Assembly: GCA_028583605.1 (NCBI GenBank)
Contig: CM053333.1
Span: 33,568,551-33,632,550 of the forward strand
DNA length: 64,000 nt
Origin: Dastarcus helophoroides
Taxonomy: Eukaryota; Arthropoda; Insecta; Coleoptera; Bothrideridae
Direction: 5' to 3'
Shown piece by piece: positions 31,993 to 42,474 of this stretch; position 1 is the first letter of the stretch, and each line of letters starts with the position of its first letter. Made by a program: the position numbers and the translations under genes. The notes beneath the pieces are model-generated. The model had not been told where the DNA came from. It worked only from the letters and a program-made list of their open reading frames with translations, and did not search any database.

Positions 31993-34607
31993 ATAATTGA
32001 GATTGTTTACTTTGAAAATTTTGACACATGACCACAAGATATTTAAAACTCTTAAAACGTGACCTCATGACATCTGACAAAAATAGATTAGTGGTTTTTT
32101 TACACAGAAACGAAAAAACAAAGCGATGTAGACAACCAAAAAATTAGACATAGATAAAAAAGCCAAAATAAAATAAGAATAAACAATTTTTTATTTGGTT
32201 AAAATATATATTTTATTAAAGTTTCGATGCTTTTCTTAATTATTTAGTTTTAAAATACTTAAGGCTACACGAATTTTGCAAATTCGAATTGCTTAATTTT
32301 GGATGGTTTATTCCATTATATAAATATTTTTGATTGCATTTGTTAAATTGTAATTATTTATTTCAAGCGATTTGACTTTGAAAAATCATACTTGCTGCTT
32401 CTTTCTCGATCACCTTCCCTGTTTATAAAAGGGAACGCACGCCACTAATATCCTACAGTATTTATATTCAATGTCAAGTAAACCTATCCGAAAAAATATA
32501 TTTGTCCCTAGGCATTTTCACACCCTCGTTTACTTCTTTATGGTTTGAATTTCTATAAATCCTTTCATAGTGAATGCATACGTCATTTAAAGAATCCTTA
32601 AGCCAAATTTTAAATCTATAGGCTTCGAACTCGGCGTCAGTGTGTATGCAAATAAAAATATTTTTCCTTGTAATGGAACACGTTTCATAGAAACTTGTTT
32701 CCCTAAAATAATCTTGTCAAGATTGATGAAGAATTTAACATCAACTAAATCGACGCCTTAACTTAAAAAAAATCGTATAGCTGTATGTACATACATACGT
32801 TTAACCGACAACTTATTAATAAACAAGAAATAACAAATTCGTAAATCTACTACCCGATTTCTGACCTTGATGGTAGACCTATAGAAGAGAACTAGATTTA
32901 GAACTATCCCTTTGAATCATTTTATTTAGTAAAATCATGAGTTCATTTAAGTTCTAAGCAAGTGAATGCAATTTTATTAGAAGGGAACTTTTTTCGCCTG
33001 AATTGTTATTCGAATTAGCAAGTAAAAACTGTAGAAATCGATCGGTGCATGCGGAATTAAGTTGTTGGATAAAATCATATTCTTCGGTGTTGTCAAAGAA
33101 AACTTTCTTCAACCACCTTTGACTGCTTTAAAGTATTGTTATTTTTGATGTTTACCCAATGGGGAATCGAATAATTCCAGATTATAATGTAACTTTAAAA
33201 CAATCGAAAACAACCATCAAAGTTCCTCATCCGTACACTTCTTAAAGTTTCGTTTTTCCCTAAAGTAATAGGCCATGAAAAACTGAAAGCCTTTCACTGT
33301 CACTTGTCAATTTTATTATATTCATGCATATTGGGTAAACAAAACGCATTTCGTTCTTTAGCGCTTCCTATCGTATAATATTTTATCAAATTTACAATCC
33401 GTAAGCAGAATTTCCTCGGCGGCGGTGCATTGTAAATTATAATAAATGCGATGTTGGTCAGATTCGGTAATTTATTTTCTTTATAATACCGAAGTATAGG
33501 GTAACATTAGCAGAAAAGCATTTTTTCATATATAAAAGTCAGACTCCTTTCAATTGACCAGGAAATAATATATCATCTGATTGTGTAAAAGCCCATATCA
33601 TACTTTACAAAAGCAGCACGCTTTTTAAAAGAAACGCGAGGGTCTGTACTCCTGTACAACGTAACCGAAAAATCGTTGTTTCTAAATCTTAATTTGATTT
33701 GATGTCTGAGCTCGCTGATCGACTATGGCATAATCGGTTCATAATTGTGAGATAACTGTCAATAATATTAAATTAATTTGCACTAGTGTTAACGTTTTAA
33801 ATATTTATTTTTAAACTAATTTGTTGTTTCCAGTACCGAAATCCTAATGAATGTAAAAACATCGATACAATTTGTTTTCCGCAGATAACGCAAAAGACAA
33901 CGGGCCAAATGTTATTTTTAAAAAATTGATTCGTGTTTAATATGCGTTATTTAAGGGAAACTCTATTCAGTGATATATGGGTGTAAGTAGACGCGGATGA
34001 AATTCGCTTCGAGAAAATTCCACTTCTACAGTTTTGCAAATAGCGCCATCTATGCTGTCCCGCTATAATTCAAATCATATTTCATCGGTGATTTCCCCGA
34101 AGCGAATTTCTAAACGCTTCAATCAATATTTTTTATCAATGAAAATGCTTAAGCGAAGACAAAGAAAAGGACTGTTTTGTTGATATTATTTATTTATAAG
34201 TTGGTAATCGCGCACATGTAACAAGATGGAAAAAATTAATCAAAAATATGTTGTAAGACGCCAGAGGTCATAGAGCTTGTATGATTGTAAAGAATAGCGT
34301 AGTGTTTCGCTCTGTGCTCTGACTTCTCTAAGCATCCTGTAAGAGTTTTATATCACTGGCTGCTACGCATGAGATGGAATGCGTGTTTTGGCACGCCAAA
34401 ATATTATATACAAAAAACTAGAATTATACAGTAGAAAATGGAATTGAAATAAAAAGAGTTACAATGACTCCAGCTTTCATTTCATTACCCCTAACCCAAC
34501 CCATCCAAATTCGAATCAAATAAGTTGTCAAAATTTTCTCCACAGAATAAACGTCAGTAATCCAGTGCCAAAAATAAGTTAACTCAAGCCAAATTTCTTC
34601 TTTTTTT
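31993..34607. other. No gene seen; single-copy-looking DNA
   Basis: About 2.6 kb without convincing exons. ACGCACGCCACTAATA near 32430 resembles the right end of the 7.1-kb hAT element but has no partner. A diverged copy of the 4797-5143 repeat lies near 32025-32090. Confidence 0.5.
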
Positions 34608-36950
34608 AGTGGAACGGACTGGTCCTTGGTTATCTTCAAAAATTGAAATACAGAACTTCTCCTCTGAAACCAAGAAAGATTAAAAAACACAACAAGGGTT
34701 GCTCTAACACGTCTCGACAGCCAACTTTAGAGAGAAACTGCATTAGAGCAACCTTTGTTGTGGTTTTTAATCTTTGTTTGTTTTAGGGGACCAATTCTGT
34801 ATTTTAATTTTTCCAAGTTCCTTCAGCAAAATAAAGATAGCTTACCAGGTTAAAGAAAGCTCGCTCAGCTCCTTAAACGTCAACTCAAAGTTGCTCTCGA
34901 GTCTAGAGCAATTTTGAGTTGCTCTCGTCTAGAGCAACTTTGAGTTGCTCTCCAGTCTAGAGCAACTTTGAGTGGAGTGAGCCTAGAGTCTAGGCTCTAG
35001 ATGGCTGAACCCTCGTTTGCCCAATAAGCTTAATATGCCTTGCTGCTGGAACCAATCAAATTCCTAATGAATCAATTTTATCAAGAGAGTTTAGATCCTG
35101 GATATTCAATTTTGAGTCATCTCGGCGCAATAAATAGCTGACGAAACCAAGAAAATTGAAGAATGCTGGACTTCTCTATCAAATGCGATGCATTTAAGCA
35201 CTAAAAGCACCGTCACAATAATAAAAAAATTGCACAGACATATCCATATGCCACATTCAAGGTAAGTACAATACAACTTTTTTTTGTGAGGGCCGTTATA
35301 GGACCTGCCACCTAGATTCAAAATCCTTTGTAACTGATTGATGGAACGGACTGGTCCTTGGTTATCTTCAAAAATTGAAATACAGAACTTGTCCCCTGAA
35401 ACCAAGAAAGATTAAAAAACACAACAAGGGTTGCTTTAACGCGTCTCGACAGCCAAACTGTCATATTCAGAGAGAAACTGCGTTAGAGCAACCTTTGTTG
35501 TGGTTTTTAATCCTTCTTGGTTTCAGGGGACAAATTCTGTATTTTAATTTTTCCAAGTTCCTTCAGCAAGATAAAGATAGCTTACCAGGTTGAAGAAAGC
35601 TCGCTCAGCTCCTTAAACGTCAACTCAAAGTTGATCTCGAATCTAGAACAACTTTGAGTTGCTCTCGTCTCGAGTAACTTTGAGTTGCTCTCCAGTCTAG
35701 AGCAACTTTGAGTGGAGTGAGCCTAGAGTCTAGACTCTAGATGGCTGAACCTTCGTTTGCCCAATAAGCTTAATATGCCTTGCTGCTGGAACCAATTAGG
35801 TTCCTAATGAATCAATTTTATTAAGAGAGTTTAGATACTGGATATTCAATTTTGAGTCATCTCGGCGCAATAAATAGCTGACGAAACCAAGAAAATTGAA
35901 GAATGCTGGACTTCTTTATCAAATGCGATGCATTTAAGCATTAAAAGCACCGTCACAATAATAAAAAAATTGTACAACTATATCCATATGCCACATTCAA
36001 GGTAAGTACAATACAACTTTTTTTTTATTTTGTGAGGGCCGTTATAGGACCTGCCACCTAGATTCAAAATCCTTTGTAACTGATTGATGGAACGGACTGG
36101 TCCTTGGTTATCTTCAAAAATTGAAATACAGAACTTGTCCCCTGAAACCAAGAAAGATTAAAAAACACAACAAGGGTTGTTCTAACGCGTCTCGACAGCC
36201 AAACTGTCATATTCAGAGAGAAACTGCGTTAGAGCAACCTTTGTTGTGGTTTTTAATCCTTCTTGATTTCAGGGGACATATTCTGTATTTTAATTTTTCC
36301 AAGTTCCTTCAGCAAGATAAAGATAGCTTACCAGGTTGAAGAAAGCTTGCTCAGCTCCTTAAACATCAACTCAAAGGTGCTCTCGAGTCTAGAGCAACTT
36401 TGAGTTGCTCTCGTCTCGAGCAACTTTGAGTGGAGTGAGCCTAGAGTCTAGACTCTAGATGGCTGAACCCTCGTTAGCCCAATAAGCTTAATATGCCTTG
36501 CTGCTGGAACCAATCAAATTCCTAATGAATCAATTTTATCAAGAGAGTTTAGATCTTGGATATTCAATTTTGAGTCATCTCGGCGCAATAAATAGCTGAC
36601 GAAACCAAGAAAATTAAAGAATGCTGGATTTCTTTATCAAATGCGATGCATTTAAGCACTAAAAGCACTGTCACAATAATAAAAAAAATTGTACAACCAT
36701 ATCCATATGCCACATTCAAGGTAAGTACAATACAACTTTTTTTTTGTGAGGGCCGTTATAGGACCTGCCACCTAGATTCAAAATCCTTTGTAACTGATTG
36801 ATGGAACGGACTGGTCCTTGGTTATCTTCAAAAATTGAAATACAGAACTTGTCCCCTGAAACCAAGAAATATTAAAAAACACAACAAAGGTTGTTCTGAT
36901 GCGTTTCGACATCCAAGCTGTCATCTTCAGAGAGAAACTAACATCTAATC
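34608..36950. repeat. ~730-bp tandem array containing family A arms
   Basis: GGAACGGACTGGTCCTTGG starts at 34611, 35343, 36089 and 36803 (spacings 732, 746 and 714). Each unit holds a family A palindrome whose + arm has lost the hammerhead core, then a block CTTCAGCAA(G/A)ATAAAGATAGCTTACCAGG, a set of short repeats of AGAGCAACTTTGAGTTGCTCTC, then ..TAATATGCCTTGCTGCTGG.. and GGTAAGTACAATACAAC. The fourth unit runs directly into the Penelope-like element, so the array looks like tandem terminal repeats of it. Confidence 0.9.
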
Positions 36951-36971
36951 TTGAAATTAACCCTTATATAC

Positions 36972-37348
36972 TGTTACGGGCTTATCGGTTCGAATTGATT
37001 ACACTTATCGAATAAGACCCACTTTATTACTGAACTCAACTTGGATCACGACAATTGACAATTAACTCACTTATTATTGACTTCTACTAACTCGCTAATT
37101 ACACTGACTCTAACTAACTCGACTCGAGGGAAAGCTGACCGCCTTTTTATAGTTTTGGCCCCCGGCTTCTAGAACTTTTCGGCAGATAAGGCTTATCGTT
37201 TGCCGAAATTTCTGGAACGCTTATCTGCCATTTGTTTCGTTATCGCGGCCGCTGTCCCCTTATCAGATCCTTCTAGAAACTTTTTTTTATTTACTAAATT
37301 ATACAATTCTATTCTAAATTCCATTCCATCTATTTACATTGCGTTACA
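36972..37348 (-). mobile_element. Solo LTR, copy 1 (4-bp target duplication ATAC)
   Basis: TGTTACGGGC ... TTGCGTTACA on the + strand, i.e. an LTR TG(TAACGC) ... (CGTAA)CA on the - strand, 377 bp. It is flanked by ATAC at 36968-36971 and 37349-37352. On the - strand it has a TATAAA-type box and an AATAAA-type signal at positions matching copy 2. The 4-bp duplication suggests a Gypsy-type integrase. No internal retroviral-type genes adjoin it. Confidence 0.85.
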
Positions 37349-37362
37349 ATACTAAGAATATT

Positions 37363-37948
37363 GGTACGCAATTGCCACCTAGCTCTAGAACGTCTATCAC
37401 AAGAGAATGCAATTGATCTAATATGGATCAAAGGACCTTCTGGGAAAAAGGGAAACGAACGCGCTGACAAGCTGGCAAGGAAGGGTTCGGAGGGACAATT
37501 CGTTGGACCAGAACCAACCGTTCCCCTGGCAAGATCAACCGTAAGATCCCTACTTAACGAAGAAATTTATCTTAAACACAAAGCATTATGGGCATCAATA
37601 ACAACATGCCGACAAACTCACGCATTCATTAGAATCCCGTGCAGGGAAAGGGCAAAACTATGCCTACAACTCTCAAGGAATAATCTCAGGAAACTTGTAG
37701 GGATATGGACAGGTCACTGTCGATTAAACAAACACCTCCACAGAATGGGAATTATAAACGACCCGAGCTACAGAGGGTGTTTAGAAGAAGATGAGAGTGT
37801 CGAGCACGTGATGTGTCACTGCCCGGCACTAGCCTCAACCAGAGGATCCACGCTGGGGGACTTCTGGCCTAGTGTGGCCAGTTTGAGAGAGGCGCATCCA
37901 AGGGACGTTCTTCAGTTTCTCAACAAGGTTGGGTGGCTGAATGAATGA
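37363..37948 (+). pseudogene. LINE ORF2 C-terminus: RNase H end plus zinc knuckle
   Basis: About 195 residues remain after 5' truncation. The end of an RNase H domain is visible (IDLIWIKGPSGKKGNERADKLARKGS). It is followed by a linker with RSLLNEEIYLKH and a C-terminal CCHC-type motif (GHCRLNKHLHRMGI .. CLEEDESVEHVMCHCPALA) that is standard in RNase H-bearing I-group LINEs. The reverse transcriptase and endonuclease are absent, so the copy is immobile. The retained frame is open to its natural stop, so the insertion is fairly young. The apparent Met at 37361 arises from the junction and is not a real start. Confidence 0.85.
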
Positions 37949-38043
37949 CCAAGGACACCTCAATCACGGGGATAGCACAATGGGCCCGGAAAGGGTGGCC
38001 TAAGTGCTGGCCTAAACTTTAGGCAACCCACAACGAATCCAGA
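37363..38043 (+). mobile_element. 5'-truncated RNase H non-LTR retrotransposon (14-bp target duplication)
   Basis: Flanked by ATACTAAGAATATT at 37349-37362 and 38044-38057. It contains the C-terminal coding part of a LINE and a ~95-bp 3' UTR, and ends ..CAACGAATCCAG without poly(A). The same 3' end, GAATCCAG included, occurs in the truncated copy at 47294-47437. It inserted immediately next to the LTR, reusing its ATAC flank, so it is younger than the LTR. Confidence 0.88.
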
Positions 38044-38192
38044 ATACTAAGAATATTCACTTCGTGCGTGATCGGCCGCACCCGAACGCGCATGCGCATC
38101 CAATCATACACGTCGTTGTGTCACAATTCCTTATCTAACAGAGATGAATGGGCTAAAGGTCCAGCGCAACCATTCATAAGATTGTTTCCAGC

Positions 38193-38865
38193 TTTCAACT
38201 TCCTTGTCCATCGCCTTCTAAGTCTTCCTCTTAGTAGGGAAAGATTCGGAAAGGAGTTGAAGACAATTAAACATATAGCTGAAGTTAATGGATTCGATCC
38301 AAATATTATTTACAAAATTATTAATAAGAAAAAATTCAAATGTGGATTGGTGAATACTACAACTTTCCGAGCTGATGAAAACAAAAACTTTAAATTTGTC
38401 TCACTTCCATTTGAACCCTCGCTCACGCAGGGTTTGTGTGGAATTTTACAAAACCAGGGCTTTCGGGTTATTTATACTTCTAACGGAAAATTAAATTCGC
38501 TTTTGGGTAGTTTAAAGGATAAAGTAGAGCAAACAGATAAGTCTGGTATTTACCAAATTTCATGTAGGGATTGTCCTCAAAAGTATGTCGGGCAGACTAG
38601 ACGATCTCTTAAAATCCGACTGAAAGAACATTTGGCTCATTTGAGGTACGGAAGAACTGAGAAGTCAAGTGTGGCTCGACATGCTTTTGAGTTAGATCAT
38701 AGGATAGATAATAATATTAAATTGTTAAAAGTAGTTAATAAGAATTATATGTTAAATGCATGTGAGAGCTTAACCATCCATAAGGCTGGAAACAACCTTA
38801 TGAATGGTTGCGCTGGACCTTTAGGCGATTCTTCTCTGTTAAAAATAGTTAAGGTCGATATATAA
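38193..38865 (+). pseudogene. Penelope-like element protein, C-terminal part with GIY-YIG endonuclease
   Basis: The open frame runs from 38068, but its first ~41 codons (38068-38192) are antisense to the element's own 3' end and are not native protein. Native sequence begins at FNFLVHRLLSLPLSRERF, the conserved segment after the reverse transcriptase of Penelope-like elements. It passes through KTIKHIAEVNGFDPNIIYKI and FVSLPFEPSLT into the endonuclease: GIYQISCRDCPQKYVGQTRR (GIY and Y-V-G forms of GIY-YIG), LKIRLKEHLAHLR and SVARHAFELDH. The GIY-YIG domain nicks target DNA to prime reverse transcription. The RT domain proper is missing, so the copy is dead despite the open frame. A second, shorter piece of the same gene is at 44815-44960. 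Confidence 0.9.
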
Positions 38866-38982
38866 GGAATTGTGACACAGCGACGTGTATGATTGGATGC
38901 GCATGCGCGTTCAGGTGCGGCCGATCAAGCACGAAGTGAATATTAGTATATAAGGGTTAATTTTAATATTAGATGTTAGTTT

Positions 38983-39023
38983 CTCTCTGAAGATGACAGC
39001 TTGGCTGTCGAAACGCGTTAGAA
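38983..39023 (+). ncRNA. Hammerhead-like motif at the Penelope-like element terminus (A6)
   Basis: CTCT-CTGAAGA-T-GACAGC-TTG-GCTGTC-GAAA-CGC-GTT-AGAA. Stem II is a perfect 6 bp, the core is CTGAAGA/GAAA and the cleavage triplet would be GTT. Stem I is short (3-4 bp) and one unpaired T precedes stem II, so activity is uncertain. Hammerhead motifs in Penelope-like terminal repeats are an established observation. Confidence 0.55.
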
Positions 39024-39087
39024 CAACCTTTGTTGTGTTTTTTAATCTTTCTTGGTTTCAGGGGACAAGTTCTGTATTTCAATCTTT

Positions 39088-39385
39088 TGTAACTTCCACA
39101 AATTTGTTCGAATCTGTCAGACGGGTCTGGCACCCCGGCCTTTTCAGCCAGCCTCAACATCTGACCTACACACATTCCTTCCAGATATTCTGGTCTTAGT
39201 GTTACTTTACCAGTCAGATATCTGTATCTGGCATAGCTTGGACAAGCACGCACAATGTGTAAAGTTGTTTCCTTTTTAGTCTCACACAGTCGTCATCGGG
39301 CGCTTTCTGCTAGGTTGAGTTTAACCAGGTGTCCTTCAAAGATCCCGTGGCCAATGAGCAGACCTAGTTCTTTGCGTGGTCTAGT
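39088..39385 (-). pseudogene. LINE ORF2 C-terminal fragment
   Basis: On the - strand: LGLLIGHGIFEGHLVKLNL, then a CCHC-type knuckle (CETKKETTLHIVRACPSYAR) with one stop before it, then YLTGKVTLRPEYLEG and LRLAEKAGVPDPSDRFEQ. The arrangement is the same as in the other RNase H LINEs here but the sequence is different, so it is another family. It abuts the Penelope-like element's right end. Confidence 0.7.
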
Positions 39386-39444
39386 TTTATTCATTGCAAT
39401 AGGTACCGAATTCAATACAACCCAATGATTACAGACCTGATAGT

Positions 39445-40915
39445 ACTATGCCATACCTCGAAAAAGTTTTTGAATCATTAATATACACTTAACTTATTAA
39501 TTACATAAACTCCAACAATATTTTAATTGAACAGCAATCTGGTTTTCATGACAAACACTCCTGTGAATCTTCTCTGCAATTAGTAGTATCAAAATGGAAA
39601 AAATGGTTGGACAATAATAATTGTGTAGCCATTGCGACATTCCTCGACTTAAAACGTGCTTTCGAAACTATTGATAGATCGATTCTTTTAGTAAAACTGA
39701 AAATATGAGCTTTCATAATTCTACAGTACAATGGTTTAGTTCATATCTATTTGGTAAAAGTCAGAAAACAACGATCGATGGATTTTGCTCTAATCCTGTC
39801 GACAACATTTGTGGAGTTCCACAAGGAACGATCCTGGGGCCAATATTATTTTTATTGTATATCAATGACATGAATAATGTTATTAGTGATCCATATACAT
39901 TCCTAAACCTTTTTACGGATGATACCCTTGTTACTGTCCTTGATGATAACATAGACAGTGCCCTTGATAACATGAACTTAAGGCTAGATTCAATGACTCA
40001 CTGGTTACAAACAAATAAATTGCTAATTAACACAAACAAGTCCAAAGTAATGATAATGGTAAACTATGATGCATCTAATATAAGACCAATAATATTAAGC
40101 CAAACAAATTTAGAATATGGCAATGAGATTAAATACTTAGGCATTATTATTGATTCATCCCTGAGCTTTAAAAATCATGCTAAGACTACTATTGATAAAC
40201 TTTCATCTAGAGTTAAATATTTTTGGCGTATTTGTCAATCTTTAAATCTTCCTGCTAGAATTGACCTCTATAAGTCATGGATTGCCCCTTTATTCATCTA
40301 TTGCCCAACAATTACGCATTATTTCACTCAAGAACTCTTTAATAAACTACAACTATTAAAAATAGGACATTAAGAATCATTTTGCGATGCAATAATCATG
40401 TTAGTGTTGATTTCATGCTTGAATATCTCCAGTTCTTGTCCGTAAAACAATATCTGTTCTATCTTAACATGTGCTTTATTTTTAAAATAACTAAAAACCT
40501 TTTGCCGAATTATTTCAAAATTTGTTTAATCAATGTTAGAGATATTCACAACTATATTACCCGCAACACAACAAACTTTTATATAGTTACAGTTAAAAAG
40601 CAAAGTATCAAAAGATCACTATTTTTTGATGGTTTATGTGAATTTAACAACTTACCTGTTGTAATAAAAAATTCTGATTCCCTCTATCAATTTAAGAGTC
40701 TTTTACGAAAAATTATCCCTAAAAAAAAGCTTCGGAATTTTATATATGTGTATTTTTTTAATATGTTAAATTAATTTATTGTCATTTTGTCATAATATGT
40801 ATTTTATTATTATTATTATTATTATTATTGCTACCACTCTTTTATGAACCATTTGTAATTAATATGTATTTTATACATTTAAAATAAACTACTACTACTA
40901 CCACTTCCGCCCTTA
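39445..40915 (+). pseudogene. Non-LTR retrotransposon, reverse transcriptase to 3' end
   Basis: RT motifs in order: PYLEKVFESLIYT, QQSGFHDKHSCESSL, ATFLDLKRAFETIDR, then a frameshift at about 39703, VQWFSSYLFGKSQKT, CGVPQGTILGPILFLLYIND, LFTDDTLVTV (the FxDD catalytic box as FTDD), KSKVMIMV, KYLGIIIDSSLSFKNH. After another frameshift near 40373 the thumb and C-terminal part continue to about 40774 (VVIKNSDSLYQFKSLLRK). The 3' region contains an (ATT)n tract (40806-40830), an AATAAA-type word and a short (ACT)n tail at about 40888-40903 in place of poly(A). Short-repeat tails suggest the CR1/L2/Jockey side of the non-LTR tree. The N-terminal half is absent. Confidence 0.85.
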
Positions 40916-41055
40916 ATTGCAACGATTTATCCATCAGCAATCTTGCTCGTCTGCAGGTGGTTATATTTCTCCACGGTACTTCAGCCCTTGATTGCAACGA
41001 TTTATCCATCAGCAGTCCTGCCTGTCTCCAGGTGATTATGTTTCTCCACGGTACA
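40906..41055. repeat. ~72-bp tandem duplication
   Basis: TTGCAACGATTTATCCATCAGCA..CTGC..CAGGTG.TTAT.TTTCTCCACGGTAC occurs twice in tandem (about 40906-40982 and 40983-41055). It lies just before LTR copy 2. Confidence 0.85.
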
Positions 41056-41092
41056 ACTAATTGGGCCGCGTGATGTGTAGACATGTAAATAC

Positions 41093-41465
41093 TGTAACGC
41101 AATGTAAATAGATAGAATAAATTTTAGAATAGAATTGTAGAATTCAGTAAATAAAAAAAGTTTCTAGAAGGATCTGATAAGGGGAAAGCGGCCGCGAAAA
41201 CGAAACAAATGGCAGATAAGGGTTCCAAAAATTTCGGCAAACGATAAGCCTTATCTGCCGAAAAGTTCTAGAAGCCGGAAGTCAAAACTATAAAAGGTGA
41301 TCAGCTTTCCCTCGAGTCGGTCAGTTAGAGTCAGTTAATTCGTGAGTTAGTAGAAGTTAATAACAAGTGAGTTAATTGTTCAATTGTGGTGATCCAAGTT
41401 GAGTTCAGTAATAAAGTGGTGTAATTCACACGTGCTAATCAATTCGAACCGATAAGCCCCTAACA
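41093..41465 (+). mobile_element. Solo LTR, copy 2
   Basis: TGTAACGCAATG ... AAGCCCCTAACA, 373 bp, + orientation. It shows CTATAAAAG near 41287 (TATA box) and AATAAA near 41408 (polyadenylation signal), the normal order for an LTR. Flanking ATAC and GTAC are an imperfect 4-bp duplication. No internal region adjoins it. Confidence 0.85.
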
Positions 41466-41607
41466 GTACTATCGTCGACTGACTATATTCGGTCAACGTA
41501 GTCACTCACTGTTGCCAAACCTACAATTTCAAATATAGGTCCACAGTTTTTTGTAGGTCTACACCTTTCTACAAGTCATATCAATTTTTAGTTTAATACC
41601 GTAAATC

Positions 41608-41668
41608 TGCACCATCATGATCACAGCCATGATGGTGCAAGCCGAAGTGCTTGCCCCCCCCCCCCCCC
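41608..41668. other. Perfect 12-bp hairpin next to a C15 run
   Basis: TGCACCATCATG (41608-41619) and CATGATGGTGCA (41628-41639) form a perfect stem around an 8-base loop. A run of about 15 C follows at 41654-41668. No known element was recognised. The homopolymer length may be unreliable. Confidence 0.7.
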
Positions 41669-41951
41669 ATTTTCCATGACTACATTCAAATTAAATTTTG
41701 GCTGTTTTCAAAATTTTTCATTTTCCGAAATTTTGACCTGATTTTTAAAATTTAGATCCTTCTTTCGAAATTTCGACTTGGTCAGAATCAGTCTTCCCAA
41801 CTTTTTTTTAATACAAGTTTTTGGAAATTTCTCTTTCTCAAAATTCGTCTTTTTCTTGTTGAATTAATCTTTTAATAAGACAAGATCAAGAGAAATTTTG
41901 AAAAAAATACTCATGAAAGATTGATTTTATTTTGAAGTTTTTGGATTATAC

Positions 41952-42330
41952 TGTTACGCGCTTATCGGTTCGAATTGATTCACACGTGAATTGAAAATAA
42001 TACCCACTTTATTACTAAACTCAACTTGGATCACCACAATTGAACAATTAACTCACTTATTATTGACTTTTACTAACTCACTAATTACACTGATTCTAAC
42101 TGACTAACTCGAGAGAAAGCTGACCGCCTTATATAGTTTTGACATCCAGGTTCTAGAACAATCCGGCAGATAAGGCTTATCGTTTGCCGAAATTTCGAGA
42201 AGGCTTATCTGCCGTTTGCTTTATTATCGCGGTCGCTTTCTCCTTATCAGATCATTCTAGAAAACTTTCTTGTGTAGTAAATTCTACAATTCTATTCTAA
42301 ATTCTATTCCATCTATTAACATTGCGTTCA
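41952..42330 (-). mobile_element. Solo LTR, copy 3
   Basis: TGTTACGCGC ... TTGCGTTCA on the + strand, 379 bp, the same LTR family in - orientation. The left flank is ATAC but the right flank (CTGT) does not match it. It lies about 490 bp from copy 2 in opposite orientation, so the two do not bound one element. Confidence 0.8.
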
Positions 42331-42474
42331 CTGTCAATAATCCAAAAGCGAAATTTACGAAGTAAATATTCTCTTTAAAAATGACTAACATGTTTCTCAA
42401 AATGAAGCATTTTTTGAACCTTTCGTGTATTTTAAAATTCCACCTCTTCTAACGCGGGCGAAGTCATGTCGAGT

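Larger units (their letters stand above)
36803..39084 (+). mobile_element. Penelope-like element fragment with inverted ends, split by two insertions
   Basis: Left end: inverted family A arm (36803-36950) then AACCCTTATATAC. Right end: + strand family A arm (38985-39084) preceded by GTATATAAGGGTT. Removing the LTR (36972-37348) and LINE (37363-38043) joins 36971 to 37353 and 37362 to 38058 and restores one inverted repeat. In it, 38058-38192 is the reverse complement of about 38805-38940, including CACTTCGTGC, CGGCCGCACC and CATGCGCATCCAATC. Between the arms is the 3' third of a Penelope-like gene with a GIY-YIG endonuclease. Head-to-head terminal repeats and 5' truncation are usual for this retroelement class. 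Confidence 0.85.

Noticed and set aside
32425..32445. Second copy of the CAGTGGCGTGCA hAT element
   Set aside because: Only a partial right-end-like word and no left end or duplication.
41093..42330. One LTR retrotransposon bounded by copies 2 and 3
   Set aside because: The LTRs are in opposite orientation and the ~490 bp between them have no primer site, gag or pol.
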